A stretch of 62,368 nucleotides of DNA, from assembly GCF_003049725.1 (NCBI RefSeq), contig NZ_QAGM01000021.1, positions 1 to 62,368 of the forward strand, read 5' to 3'. Made by a program: the position numbers and the translations under genes. Shown in pieces: positions 54,475 to 62,269 of the stretch. Each line of letters starts with the position of its first letter. The stretch's first letter is position 1. The notes below the pieces were generated by a model. It made no database searches. It had not been told where the DNA came from and saw only the letters and a program-made list of their open reading frames with translations. This DNA is from Oceanimonas marisflavi. Its GTDB lineage: Bacteria > Pseudomonadota > Gammaproteobacteria > Enterobacterales > Aeromonadaceae.

Positions 54475-56037
54475 ATGAAAGTTTCCAAACTCAGCCTTAA
54501 CGAACAAAGGCTGGTGGCCGGCCTCAGCGGCGGCTTCCTGCTCCTCTTTGTAATCCTCGCCTTTTTTGACCTGCAACAGATGACCCAATGGATCAACCAG
54601 GGCTTTGCCTGGACCGTTGATGTATTTGGTCCTCTGTGGCAGGTGTGGATGGTGGCCAATCTGGTCATCGCCCTGGTGCTGGGCCTGACCCGCTACGGTG
54701 ATATCCGTCTGGGCGGTGCCGTGGCCCCCGACAGCTCCACCTTCCGCTGGCTGGCAGTGATCATGTGTACCCTGCTGGCCGGTGGTGGTGTGTTCTGGTC
54801 CGCCGCCGAGCCCATGTATCACTATGTGACCACGCCGCCGCTGTTTGCCGATGCCGAATCCGGTGTATCCCAGGTGTCTGCCGCCCTGGCCCAGAGCTTT
54901 ATGCACTGGGGCTTTCTGGCCTGGGCCGCACTCGGCACCCTGTCTGCCATCGTGGTGGTGTACGCCCACTATCACAAGGGGCTGGCCATGCGCCCGCGCA
55001 CTCTGCTCTATCCGCTGCTGGGCAAAAAGGTGGAAACCCACTGGCTGGGCACCCTGGCCGACGTGGTCTCCATTATCGCCGTGGCCGCCGGCACCATAGG
55101 CCCCATCGGCTTTCTCGCCACTCAGCTGGGCTTCAGCTTTGAGGCGCTGCTGGGCTGGGAAAACAACTACACCCTGCAGCTGGCCATTCTGGGTGGCCTG
55201 GTGGCCATTTATACCCTGTCGGCCTCCACCGGCATTGAAAAGGGCATTCAGTGGCTTTCAAGCGCCAACGTGGTGCTGGCGGTGGTGCTGCTGGCCATTA
55301 TTCTGCTGGCCGGTCCGGGCAACTTCATCATTGACGCCTTCCTTAACGGCATGGGTACCTATCTGCAGGACTTTATGCCCATGGCGCTGAACCGTCAGGA
55401 TGACGCCTGGCTGGGCTGGTGGACCGTGTTCTTCTGGGGCTGGTTTATCGGTTACGGCCCCATGATGGCGCTGTTTATCGCCCGTATCTCCCGCGGCCGC
55501 TCCCTGCGCGAGCTGGTAATGGCCGTGGCGGTGATGGCCCCGCTGGTTACCAACTTCTGGTTCTCCAGCATCGGTGGTGCCGGCATCTTCTACGAGCAGG
55601 CCGCCGCCGGCGTGGTGTCCGCGCCCCTGCAGGAAAGCGGTCTGCCCGCCGCCCTGCTGGCGGTCACCCAGCAACTGCCCCTGGCCGAGCTGATGGTACC
55701 CGCCTTCCTGGTGCTCACCGTCATCTTCGTGGCCACCACAGGTGACTCCATGGCCTATTCCATCGCCATGGCGATCAGCGGCGACCACACCCCGCGCACC
55801 AGCCAGCGCATTTTCTGGGCCCTGACCATGGGTCTGGTGGCGGCGGTACTGCTGCGCATGGGTGAAGGCGGCATTAATGCGCTGCAGTCCTTTATCGTGA
55901 TCACCGCAGCCCCGGTGTCGCTGCTGCTGCTGCCGGTGCTCTGGACCGGACCCAAGATGGCCCATGCCATGGCCTATGAGCAGGGCATTGTGACCCAGGC
56001 GCCCCGCAGCAAGGTCGCGGCCGAAAGCGCTTCCTGA
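54475..56037 (+). CDS. BCCT-family transporter
   Basis: A 520-residue, 12-helix transporter of the betaine/carnitine/choline family. The signature region FFWGWFIGYGPMMALFIARI then SRGRSLREL corresponds to the TM8 motif. Aromatic spacing departs from the osmoregulatory WWxxWxPF type (GWFIGYGPMM), so substrate may differ from betaine. The N-terminus is short and there is no long C-terminal regulatory tail. ATG 54475 is preferred; the longer frame from 54376 would add an unlikely AT-rich leader that holds the promoter. Sodium or proton coupling is not decided. Confidence 0.9.
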   Translation: MKVSKLSLNEQRLVAGLSGGFLLLFVILAFFDLQQMTQWINQGFAWTVDVFGPLWQVWMVANLVIALVLGLTRYGDIRLGGAVAPDSSTFRWLAVIMCTLLAGGGVFWSAAEPMYHYVTTPPLFADAESGVSQVSAALAQSFMHWGFLAWAALGTLSAIVVVYAHYHKGLAMRPRTLLYPLLGKKVETHWLGTLADVVSIIAVAAGTIGPIGFLATQLGFSFEALLGWENNYTLQLAILGGLVAIYTLSASTGIEKGIQWLSSANVVLAVVLLAIILLAGPGNFIIDAFLNGMGTYLQDFMPMALNRQDDAWLGWWTVFFWGWFIGYGPMMALFIARISRGRSLRELVMAVAVMAPLVTNFWFSSIGGAGIFYEQAAAGVVSAPLQESGLPAALLAVTQQLPLAELMVPAFLVLTVIFVATTGDSMAYSIAMAISGDHTPRTSQRIFWALTMGLVAAVLLRMGEGGINALQSFIVITAAPVSLLLLPVLWTGPKMAHAMAYEQGIVTQAPRSKVAAESAS

Positions 56038-56057
56038 CCACCCTGTTGCAATAAACA

Positions 56058-56076
56058 AGCGCCCTTAACGGGCGCT
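56058..56076 (+). terminator. Hairpin after the BCCT gene
   Basis: AGCGCCC and GGGCGCT form a perfect seven-base-pair stem with a five-base loop. No T-run follows, so termination efficiency is doubtful. Confidence 0.45.
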
Positions 56077-56207
56077 CTGCTGGCTGGCAGCCTGCGCTCC
56101 GGCCGGCCGAATACAGTTTCAGGTTCATTCGGGCATAAGGGGTGGTCTTTGGAACCAACTTTGTTCTATCTTGTCTGGGTTATGGCCCACACAACACGGA
56201 GCAAACC

Positions 56208-56609
56208 ATGGCCTGGAACCTGGAACAACTGCACGACCTGCTGGCCAAACGCCACGGCTGGCGCTGTTCACTTGAGAACGACTCTCTGCTGATCACCAAC
56301 CAAGAAGGGCTGGAAGCCTATCTGGCGGTGTCCGGTGAGCAGATCATCGCCGAAACCCTGCTGTTTCCCGCCCAGGCGGTGACCGACGCCGCCGCCCTTA
56401 ACGACACCATTCTTCGCACTCACCAGCTGTTCCCGCTGACCACAGTCGGCATCAGCCATATCAGCGGTGACGACTACTACATCGCCTTTGGCGCCCTGTC
56501 GTCGGGCTCAAAGGAAGAAAGCGTGCTGATCGAGGTGGAAACCCTGTTCCGCAATACCGAAGCCTTTCTCGAGCTCTATCAGGACCATCTGCAAGGAGTA
56601 ACCTCATGA
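56208..56609 (+). CDS. yjfI: DUF2170 protein (YjfI-like)
   Basis: A 133-residue acidic protein: WNLEQLHDLLAKRHGWRCSL start and GEQIIAETLLFPAQAVTDAA, then LFPLTTVGISHISGDDYYIA match DUF2170. It precedes a PspA-family gene with a four-base overlap, the order of E. coli yjfI-yjfJ. Function unknown; likely a regulator or partner of the PspA-type protein. ATG 56208 follows CGGAG. Confidence 0.88.
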   Translation: MAWNLEQLHDLLAKRHGWRCSLENDSLLITNQEGLEAYLAVSGEQIIAETLLFPAQAVTDAAALNDTILRTHQLFPLTTVGISHISGDDYYIAFGALSSGSKEESVLIEVETLFRNTEAFLELYQDHLQGVTS

Positions 56610-57292
56610 GCGTATGGAAAAAACTGGTCACCGCCATCAAGGGCGGCGCCAACGACGCCGCCGAGGCCGTGGCCGACAGCCAGGCCCTGCGCATTCTGGA
56701 GCAGGAAATCCGTGAGGCCCGACAGGAACTGCGCCGCTCCGACGAGGCCCTCACCGGCATTATGGCCAAGCGCAAGCTGGCCCGGCAGAAGGTGGACGCC
56801 ATCGGCGCCAGCATTGCCGACTATGAAGGCCATGCCCGGGCCGCCATGGCCAAGGAAAACCGCGAGCTGGCGCTGGAATGCGCCCAGCGGGTAAGCGAAC
56901 TGAAAAACGAGCAGGACGCGGAAAAAGCCTACCTGGATCAGTTCACCGCCTCCGAGCAGACCCTGAAGGACAATATCGGCACCGCCAAAAACCGCCTGCG
57001 CCAGCTGGAGCAGCAACTGGATGTGGTCAAGGCCACCGACAGCGTGCAAAAGGCACAGGCGGCGGTATCGTCCCGCCATACCGGCGCCAACTCGCGCATG
57101 AAAACCGCGGTGGAATCGCTGGATCGCATCAAGCAGAAGCAGACCCAGCGTCAGGCCGAGCTGGACGTGGCCGCCGAACGCGCCGCCACCGAAAGCGGGG
57201 ATGCCCTGGAGCAAAAACTGAAATCGGCGGGCATTGCCGGCAGCCAGTCGGCGGGCGCCGAAGACGAGCTAGCCCGTATTCTGGGCAAATAA
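56606..57292 (+). CDS. yjfJ: PspA/IM30-family protein (YjfJ-like)
   Basis: A 228-residue, strongly helical protein of the PspA/Vipp1 family: SVWKKLVTAIKGGANDAAEA at the N-terminus and long coiled coils (ILEQEIREARQELRRSDEAL, QTLKDNIGTAKNRLRQLEQQ). Family members polymerise on stressed membranes. The gene sits in a yjfIJKLMC-like operon, so it is the YjfJ type rather than the PspF-controlled PspA. Confidence 0.9.
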   Translation: MSVWKKLVTAIKGGANDAAEAVADSQALRILEQEIREARQELRRSDEALTGIMAKRKLARQKVDAIGASIADYEGHARAAMAKENRELALECAQRVSELKNEQDAEKAYLDQFTASEQTLKDNIGTAKNRLRQLEQQLDVVKATDSVQKAQAAVSSRHTGANSRMKTAVESLDRIKQKQTQRQAELDVAAERAATESGDALEQKLKSAGIAGSQSAGAEDELARILGK

Positions 57293-57293
57293 C

Positions 57294-57935
57294 ATGTTCG
57301 ACTGGCTGAAAAAGAAAATGCAGCCCCCGGCGCCTCGGGGCGAGCCGGCCCCGGAAGTGCTGGGGCTGCGACTGGGCGGCGGCATTGAGCTCGATGCCCT
57401 GCGGTTGTCGCTGCTGGAAGGTCAGGTCACCTTTGAAGGGGCCGCCAGCACCCAGCTTATTCAGGCGGTGGGCCGGGTGATACTGGATGACAGCCACCAG
57501 CTGCTGCGCTTTTACACCGACGACGACGGCTTTATTCAGGTGCTGCTGAGCGGCGGCACCACAGACGACTGTGTGTCCGAGGTCAAGCTCTGGTACTTTT
57601 ATCGCACCACGCCGGTGGACGGCGACGCCGCCTGGAACCGGCTGCTGGAACAGGAGCTGGTGCAGCCCGAGTGGGATCTGGACGGGCAAGCGTTCAGCAA
57701 GGCCTGGGACAACACCAGACCCGTGGCCATGACCGAAACCACCTGGCTGCAGAACGGCCACCGCAGCGACACCGATCAGTTTGTGATGCTGTATGAACGG
57801 GTGCTGGACAACGGCGACGCCGAAATGCTGATGGTGGCCGGTGAGGAAAAGATCAGCGGCCACCAGGCCGAGCACAGCCTGGTGCTGGCCACCGGCATCG
57901 ACTTGAGCCCGACCGATTTTCGGTTTGTGAGCTGA
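57294..57935 (+). CDS. yjfK: DUF2491 protein (YjfK-like)
   Basis: A 213-residue protein with the DUF2491 pattern: FDWLKKKMQPPAPRGEPA, GLRLGGGIELDALRLSLLEG, then FYTDDDGFIQVLLSGG. It begins two bases after the PspA-type stop. Function unknown. It is the last gene before a 311-base repeat cluster that separates it from the yjfL-like gene. Confidence 0.88.
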   Translation: MFDWLKKKMQPPAPRGEPAPEVLGLRLGGGIELDALRLSLLEGQVTFEGAASTQLIQAVGRVILDDSHQLLRFYTDDDGFIQVLLSGGTTDDCVSEVKLWYFYRTTPVDGDAAWNRLLEQELVQPEWDLDGQAFSKAWDNTRPVAMTETTWLQNGHRSDTDQFVMLYERVLDNGDAEMLMVAGEEKISGHQAEHSLVLATGIDLSPTDFRFVS

Positions 57936-57957
57936 TGCTTGCCGGCCTTGCTCAGCG

Positions 57958-58199
57958 GAGTAGGCTGGAATGAGCGAAGCGAATTCCGGCGTGAAAGCGG
58001 CTGTATCTCGCTCCCACGCTCCAGCGTGGGAGTGTGTACCTTGGCAACAGGCCGCTTGGGCTACGACCAGATATGCATTCCCACGCAGAGCGTGGGAACG
58101 AGGACGAGAGAGGCGCTGCTTTAGCCGGCGCGCACCTGTTGGGATGCCGTTATAACCGGCTTGCTGCGCAAGCCCTGCCAGCTAAAGCGGCAGCTACAA
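57958..58199. repeat. Cluster of four palindromic repeats inside the yjf operon
   Basis: In order: TAGGCTGGAATGAGCGAAGC then GAATTCCGGC (57961-57990), same family as 23491; CTCCCACGCT/AGCGTGGGAG (58011-58032); TTCCCACGC/GCGTGGGAA (58078-58098); and a MITE-like unit at 58112-58198 with ends GCGCTGCTTTAGCCGGCG and CAGCTAAAGCGGCAGCTAC, matching the unit at 60475-60566. No gene is present in the 311-base gap 57936-58246. Confidence 0.8.
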
Positions 58200-58246
58200 C
58201 ACAACATGCAGATAAATCGTTATTTTTAAAACGGAAAAGGATACTC

Positions 58247-58663
58247 ATGGACGCCTTACTCACTTCCCTTTCGGGCCTTGGCCCCTTTTTGCTGTATTTC
58301 GCCCTGTCCATCGTCATGCTGCTGCTGTTCAAGTGGCTGTATGTGCTGGTGACCCCCTGGGACGAATGGCGGTTGATCAAGGAAAACCAGAACCTGGCGG
58401 CGGCCATCGCCCTGGTGGGGGCCTTTGTCGGCTTCTCGCTGGCGGTGGCCAGCGCCGCCGCCAACTCGGTGTCGCTGCTCGACTTTGCAGTGTGGGGCCT
58501 GGTGGCGCTGGTGGCCCAATTGCTGGCCTTTGCCATTGTGCGGCTGGTGTTTCTGCCCAGGGTGGCCGAACGCATCAACGAGGGGCAGGTTTCCGCCGGC
58601 GCCGTGGTGGGCGGCCTGTCGGTGGCCGTGGGCCTGCTTAACGCCGCCTGCATCACCTACTGA
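58247..58663 (+). CDS. yjfL: DUF350 membrane protein (YjfL-like)
   Basis: A 138-residue inner-membrane protein with four hydrophobic spans, in two DUF350 repeats: FLLYFALSIVMLLLFKWLYV, NLAAAIALVGAFVGFSLAVA, VWGLVALVAQLLAFAIVRLV, then AGAVVGGLSVAVGLLNAACI. Start ATG 58247 has GGAAAAGG upstream. YjfL is linked to the PspA-type neighbour by operon context only. Confidence 0.88.
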   Translation: MDALLTSLSGLGPFLLYFALSIVMLLLFKWLYVLVTPWDEWRLIKENQNLAAAIALVGAFVGFSLAVASAAANSVSLLDFAVWGLVALVAQLLAFAIVRLVFLPRVAERINEGQVSAGAVVGGLSVAVGLLNAACITY

Positions 58664-58673
58664 GGAGGTTGTG

Positions 58674-59294
58674 ATGAAACGCTCCCGACGCCAGTTGCTG
58701 AACCGCATGACCCAGCGCATCGGCAAGCCGGTAGGTGCCGCCCTGGCCGGCTCCATGCTGCTCAGCGCCTGCGGCCAGAACGAACCCGAAATGCAGGTGT
58801 ACCGGTCGCCGGATGACTGCCGCAACGACAACCCGGAGCTGGCCGAGCAGTGCCAGGCCGCCTATCAGCAGGCCCTGGCCGAATCCGCCGACACCGCGCC
58901 CAAATACGACCGCCAGTATGACTGCGAGGCCGACTTTGGCGGCGGCAACTGCGTACCCTACCAGTACCAGGACAACAACTGGTTTATGCCCGCCATGGCC
59001 GGCTTTATGTTTGGCCGCCTGCTTGATCAGAACCGTTATATTCACCGGCCGGTATACACCTCCTTCAACCCCTATTCTCCCTACTATGGCCACTGGACTA
59101 CCGCCGGCGGCTACCGGCTGGGCAAGGCCAGCTACGGCAAACGCATGCCGGTCAGCCGGGAAGCACTCAAGCCCAAACCCAAGGTCACCCGCACCATTTC
59201 CCGGGGCGGTTTTGGCTCCTCGGCCCAGGCCAAAAGCAGCTGGAGCAGCAGCAAGCGCGCCACCGGCAGTCGTTCCCGGGGCTGGGGCGGCTGA
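58674..59294 (+). CDS. yjfM: DUF1190 lipoprotein (YjfM-like)
   Basis: A 206-residue protein with a basic start (MKRSRRQLLNRMTQRIGKPV), hydrophobic stretch and lipobox LSAC at about residue 33. It is rich in Tyr, Asn and Gln, with a Cys-rich patch (DCEADFGGGNCVPYQYQ) and an Arg/Ser/Gly-rich C-terminus typical of DUF1190. GAGGAGG precedes the ATG. It overlaps yjfC by one base. Confidence 0.87.
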   Translation: MKRSRRQLLNRMTQRIGKPVGAALAGSMLLSACGQNEPEMQVYRSPDDCRNDNPELAEQCQAAYQQALAESADTAPKYDRQYDCEADFGGGNCVPYQYQDNNWFMPAMAGFMFGRLLDQNRYIHRPVYTSFNPYSPYYGHWTTAGGYRLGKASYGKRMPVSREALKPKPKVTRTISRGGFGSSAQAKSSWSSSKRATGSRSRGWGG

Positions 59295-60460
59295 TGCTGC
59301 GGGTCGGGCACAGGGAGCGCCCTCACTGGCGAACCCAGGCGGAGCAGCTGGGCTTTGGCTTTCACACCATGTACGGCGAGCCCTACTGGGACGAAACCGC
59401 CTACTACCAGTTCACCCTGGCCCAGATTGAGCGGGATATTGAAGATCCCACCGCCGAACTGCACCAGATGTGCCTGGAGGTGGTGGACCGGGTGGTGCGT
59501 GACGAGCAACTGCTGCGCCGCTGCGGCCTGCCCGAAGCGCGCTGGCAGGATATCGCCGACTCCTGGCAGCGGCGGGATCCCAGCCTCTATTCCCGGCTGG
59601 ATCTGGCCTACGACGGTCGTGGCCCGGCCAAACTGCTGGAAAACAACGCCGACACCCCCACCAGTTTGTTTGAAACCGCCTTCTGGCAATGGCTGTGGCT
59701 GGAAGACAATGTGGATGCCGGCCGGCTGCGCCGGGATGCGGATCAGTTCAATCTGCTGCAGGAGCGGCTGGTGAACCGTTTTCGGGCCCTGGCACCGGAT
59801 CACGCCGGCCAGACCCTGCACTTCGCCTGCTGCAAAGACAGCATCGAAGACAGGGGCACGGTGCAGTATCTGGAAGACTGCGCCCGGGAAGCCGGGCTCG
59901 ACACCGCCTTTGTGTATATGGAAGACATCGGTCTGGGCGAAGGCGGCTGGCTGACCGACAGCCAGAACAACACCATCGACTGGCTGTTCAAGCTCTATCC
60001 CTGGGAGTTCATGTTTCAGGAGGAATACGCCGCTCACCTGACCTCCAGCCGGGTCAACTGGCTCGAGCCCATGTGGAAGTCGGTGCTCTCCAACAAGGCG
60101 CTGCTGCCGCTGCTGTGGCAGCAGTTTCCCGGCCATCCCAATCTGTTGCCCGCTTATTTCGGCGACGATCCCGCCCGTTCGCAACTGCACGAGTATGTGC
60201 AAAAGCCGCTGTTTTCCCGGGAAGGGGCCAATATACGCATAGTGCGCCACGGCGAGGTGGTGGCCGAGGTCGACGGCCCTTACGGCGAGGAAGGCCATAT
60301 CATTCAGGCCTGGCACCCGCTGCCGGTGTTTGGCGGCCGCCATGCGCTGGTGGGCAGCTGGCTGGTGGACGACGCCCCCGCCGGCATCGCCATGCGCGAG
60401 GACACCAGTCCCATCACTCAGGATCTGTCCCGCTACCTGCCCCATATTATTTTGGGTTGA
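59294..60460 (+). CDS. yjfC: Glutathionylspermidine synthase-like ATP-grasp protein (YjfC-like)
   Basis: A 388-residue protein of the GSP synthase ATP-grasp family. Characteristic segments: PYWDETAYYQFTLAQIERDI, KLLENNADTPTSLFETAFWQ (ATP-grasp), and the C-terminal FGGRHALVGSWLVDDAPAGI. It lacks the amidase domain of Gss. Enzyme activity in YjfC-type proteins has not been firmly shown. Last gene of the operon; a MITE-like repeat follows. Confidence 0.9.
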   Translation: MLRVGHRERPHWRTQAEQLGFGFHTMYGEPYWDETAYYQFTLAQIERDIEDPTAELHQMCLEVVDRVVRDEQLLRRCGLPEARWQDIADSWQRRDPSLYSRLDLAYDGRGPAKLLENNADTPTSLFETAFWQWLWLEDNVDAGRLRRDADQFNLLQERLVNRFRALAPDHAGQTLHFACCKDSIEDRGTVQYLEDCAREAGLDTAFVYMEDIGLGEGGWLTDSQNNTIDWLFKLYPWEFMFQEEYAAHLTSSRVNWLEPMWKSVLSNKALLPLLWQQFPGHPNLLPAYFGDDPARSQLHEYVQKPLFSREGANIRIVRHGEVVAEVDGPYGEEGHIIQAWHPLPVFGGRHALVGSWLVDDAPAGIAMREDTSPITQDLSRYLPHIILG

Positions 60461-60474
60461 TTGGCATCATGGTT

Positions 60475-60566
60475 CTGTAGGCGCCGCTTTAGCTGGCGCA
60501 ACCTGAAGACGGCTGTGTCTTCACGGCCTGTTACACAGGCCCTGCCGGCTAAAGCGGCAGCTACAG
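60475..60566. repeat. 92-base MITE-like element with terminal inverted repeats
   Basis: The ends read CTGTAGGCGCCGCTTTAGC and GGCTAAAGCGGCAGCTACAG; aligned as inverted repeats they agree at 20 of 23 positions. The middle carries a second, weaker dyad. A related copy is at 58112-58198 and a fragment at 5860. No coding content. The shared ends suggest a family mobilised in trans, or a REP-type element. Confidence 0.8.
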
Positions 60567-60570
60567 GGGC

Positions 60571-61554
60571 TCAGAAGTAATACTGCATGCCCACGCCGTA
60601 GAGATCGTCCTCGTGGTCGGCGCGGTTCACCAGATATTCGGCATACACCTTGGCCCTGGGCATCAGATAATATTCGGTAGCGAGAATCACCTTGTCTTCC
60701 CAGCGTTCGTGGGCAGGCTCATGCAGACTCAGCCGGTTATAGCCCAGGCCAAGGGCCAGCTTCTTGTAGCTGTAAGACACCACCCCTTCCCAGTATTCAA
60801 AGCGAAAGCGGTCAATGCACTCGGGCCCTACCCAGCACACATCCTGATAATCGGCCCGACCCCGGGTCAGTGCCGCATAAAAACCTTCGGGGGTCTGGTA
60901 ACTCAGGCCCAGCGCCAGGTTACTGATATCCCCGTTGGGGGCACCCTGCTGCTTGTTTTCAACGGCCACGACGGCCCTCAGTCCATTCTTCGCCTGATAA
61001 CCGGCAGAGGCACCGTATTGGGCCCGGGTGCCGCTGTTGTGGTCCTGCCTGTCGGCATCGTTAACGGCATAACCGGCGCGCAGATCCCAGCCGCCACTGG
61101 CCCAGGTCACCTTGAGCTGATCATCCAGGGTGGGCTCTGTCATATAACCGTGGCCGCCAAACAGGTTAAATACGTCTGTCAGATCCCGCAGCTGGTTAAA
61201 GGGGCTGTCGCTGCGTCCCGCGGTCAGCTCCAGATCGTCCATGATGCGCACCCCCAGCCAGGCTTCATCCGAGTAAATCCGGTCGCCGTAACGACTGTCG
61301 TTCACCAGATCCCAGCTCAGCTCACCAATCAGGATCACCTGTTCATTCAGCCGGCCGGCACCGGAAAGCCCCAGTGAGGCCAGAGTATCGCCACCAAAGG
61401 ATTCGGCCTTGTAATCCTGCTGATAACCTAGGGCACCGAATTCCTGCTGGATTTTGCCGTGCAGCTCCAGCGCCTGTTGCTGATCGTCCGTGCTCCAGGT
61501 CAGCGCCATGGCCGGGGTGGTAAAAAGAAAAAGGGAAAGCAGTGCGCGCATCAT
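60571..61554 (-). CDS. Outer-membrane porin-like beta-barrel protein
   Basis: A 327-residue protein with a Sec signal (MMRALLSLFLFTTPAMA) and alternating amphipathic strands through its length, closing with GVGMQYYF, a terminal phenylalanine typical of outer-membrane barrels. Its segments (GLSGAGRLNEQVILIGELSW, GWDLRAGYAVNDADRQ) resemble general trimeric porins, but it is not a close match to OmpC/OmpF. The start may be ATG 61554 or 61551. Confidence 0.8.
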   Translation of the reverse strand: MMRALLSLFLFTTPAMALTWSTDDQQQALELHGKIQQEFGALGYQQDYKAESFGGDTLASLGLSGAGRLNEQVILIGELSWDLVNDSRYGDRIYSDEAWLGVRIMDDLELTAGRSDSPFNQLRDLTDVFNLFGGHGYMTEPTLDDQLKVTWASGGWDLRAGYAVNDADRQDHNSGTRAQYGASAGYQAKNGLRAVVAVENKQQGAPNGDISNLALGLSYQTPEGFYAALTRGRADYQDVCWVGPECIDRFRFEYWEGVVSYSYKKLALGLGYNRLSLHEPAHERWEDKVILATEYYLMPRAKVYAEYLVNRADHEDDLYGVGMQYYF

Positions 61555-61575
61555 GAGGTGTACCGGTTAACCATG

Positions 61576-61604
61576 AAAAAGGGTGCTGCAACCAGCACCC
61601 TTTT
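61576..61604 (-). terminator. Bidirectional terminator between small secreted gene and porin
   Basis: GGGTGCTG and CAGCACCC pair around a four-base loop with AAAAA on the left and TTTT on the right, so it can stop transcription on either strand. It is likely the terminator of the small secreted protein gene. Confidence 0.85.
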
Positions 61605-61630
61605 GAGTTCTTCACTGACAAGCCGGCTGA

Positions 61631-61930
61631 TTAATGGCCGAAGTTCTTCTTGTAGGAATACTCGTTGCCGTTCACGTTCTTGTTGATGGTCACGCTGCCA
61701 TCGTCGTTAACCTGCTTGTCAACGGTGTAGGTGTAGGTTTCACCGTTGGCCTTGGTCACGGTTTTGGTGAAAGACACGGTGCCGTCTTCGGATACGGTCT
61801 TGCTCACCTGTACATCGGCATAGTCATTGCTGTAGCTGTTGTTGTAGGAGTAGTTGCCACCGAAACCGGCATTGGCGGAAGCGGCGAGGACCAGAGCGGC
61901 TGCGGAAATAACCCATTTGGCTTTTTGCAT
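61631..61930 (-). CDS. Small secreted Tyr/Asn-rich protein
   Basis: A 99-residue protein with a clear signal (MQKAKWVISAAALVLAASAN, cleavage after NA) and a mature chain rich in Tyr, Asn, Thr and Ser: FGGNYSYNNSYSNDYADVQV, then repeated TV-DG-V-type beta strands (SEDGTVSFTKTVTKANGETY). The two DGTVS/DGSVT strands indicate an internal repeat. I recognise no family. ATG 61930 has AAGGA at good spacing; the upstream open frame is not conserved in character. Confidence 0.75.
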   Translation of the reverse strand: MQKAKWVISAAALVLAASANAGFGGNYSYNNSYSNDYADVQVSKTVSEDGTVSFTKTVTKANGETYTYTVDKQVNDDGSVTINKNVNGNEYSYKKNFGH

Positions 61931-62269
61931 TTTTATATTCCTTCTTATCGTGCATATATACTGGTTCACGCTGGCGTGACCACTGCGAACAGGTTCACAA
62001 TCCAGAAGGCCCCTGGCCTCCCGCCTGCGAACGAAGTAAATGCTACACCCCAAGAAATGAATACAAAAGACGATTAAAATTGTATACAAAATGTAAAACG
62101 ATGCTTTCTCTGCGACATTGGTTACAAATGAAATAAATCCTTTTGAGACCAGCTCTCGATCAGGAAAATAATTCTGACCAAATGGTCAAAAAAAGTATAT
62201 TGAGCTGGGTCAAAGCCTGTCACTGAGCCCCAATGTATCGGCAGGGCGGGAGCATACTTTGCTGATAAT
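61931..62269. other. AT-rich intergenic region
   Basis: No gene is seen. The stretch near 62060-62190 is unusually AT-rich and contains TTGTATACAAA (62080-62090), a short palindrome. It probably holds the promoter of the small secreted protein on the minus strand, but hexamers are not clear. Confidence 0.45.

Noticed and set aside
57958-58199. CRISPR-like series of repeats
   Set aside because: The repeats differ in sequence, are palindromic, and are not spaced by uniform unique spacers. No cas gene is present.
60571-61554. Assignment of the barrel protein as OmpC/OmpF
   Set aside because: Only the signal, strand pattern and terminal Phe agree; the loop regions show no close match to those porins, so a general porin-like call was kept.
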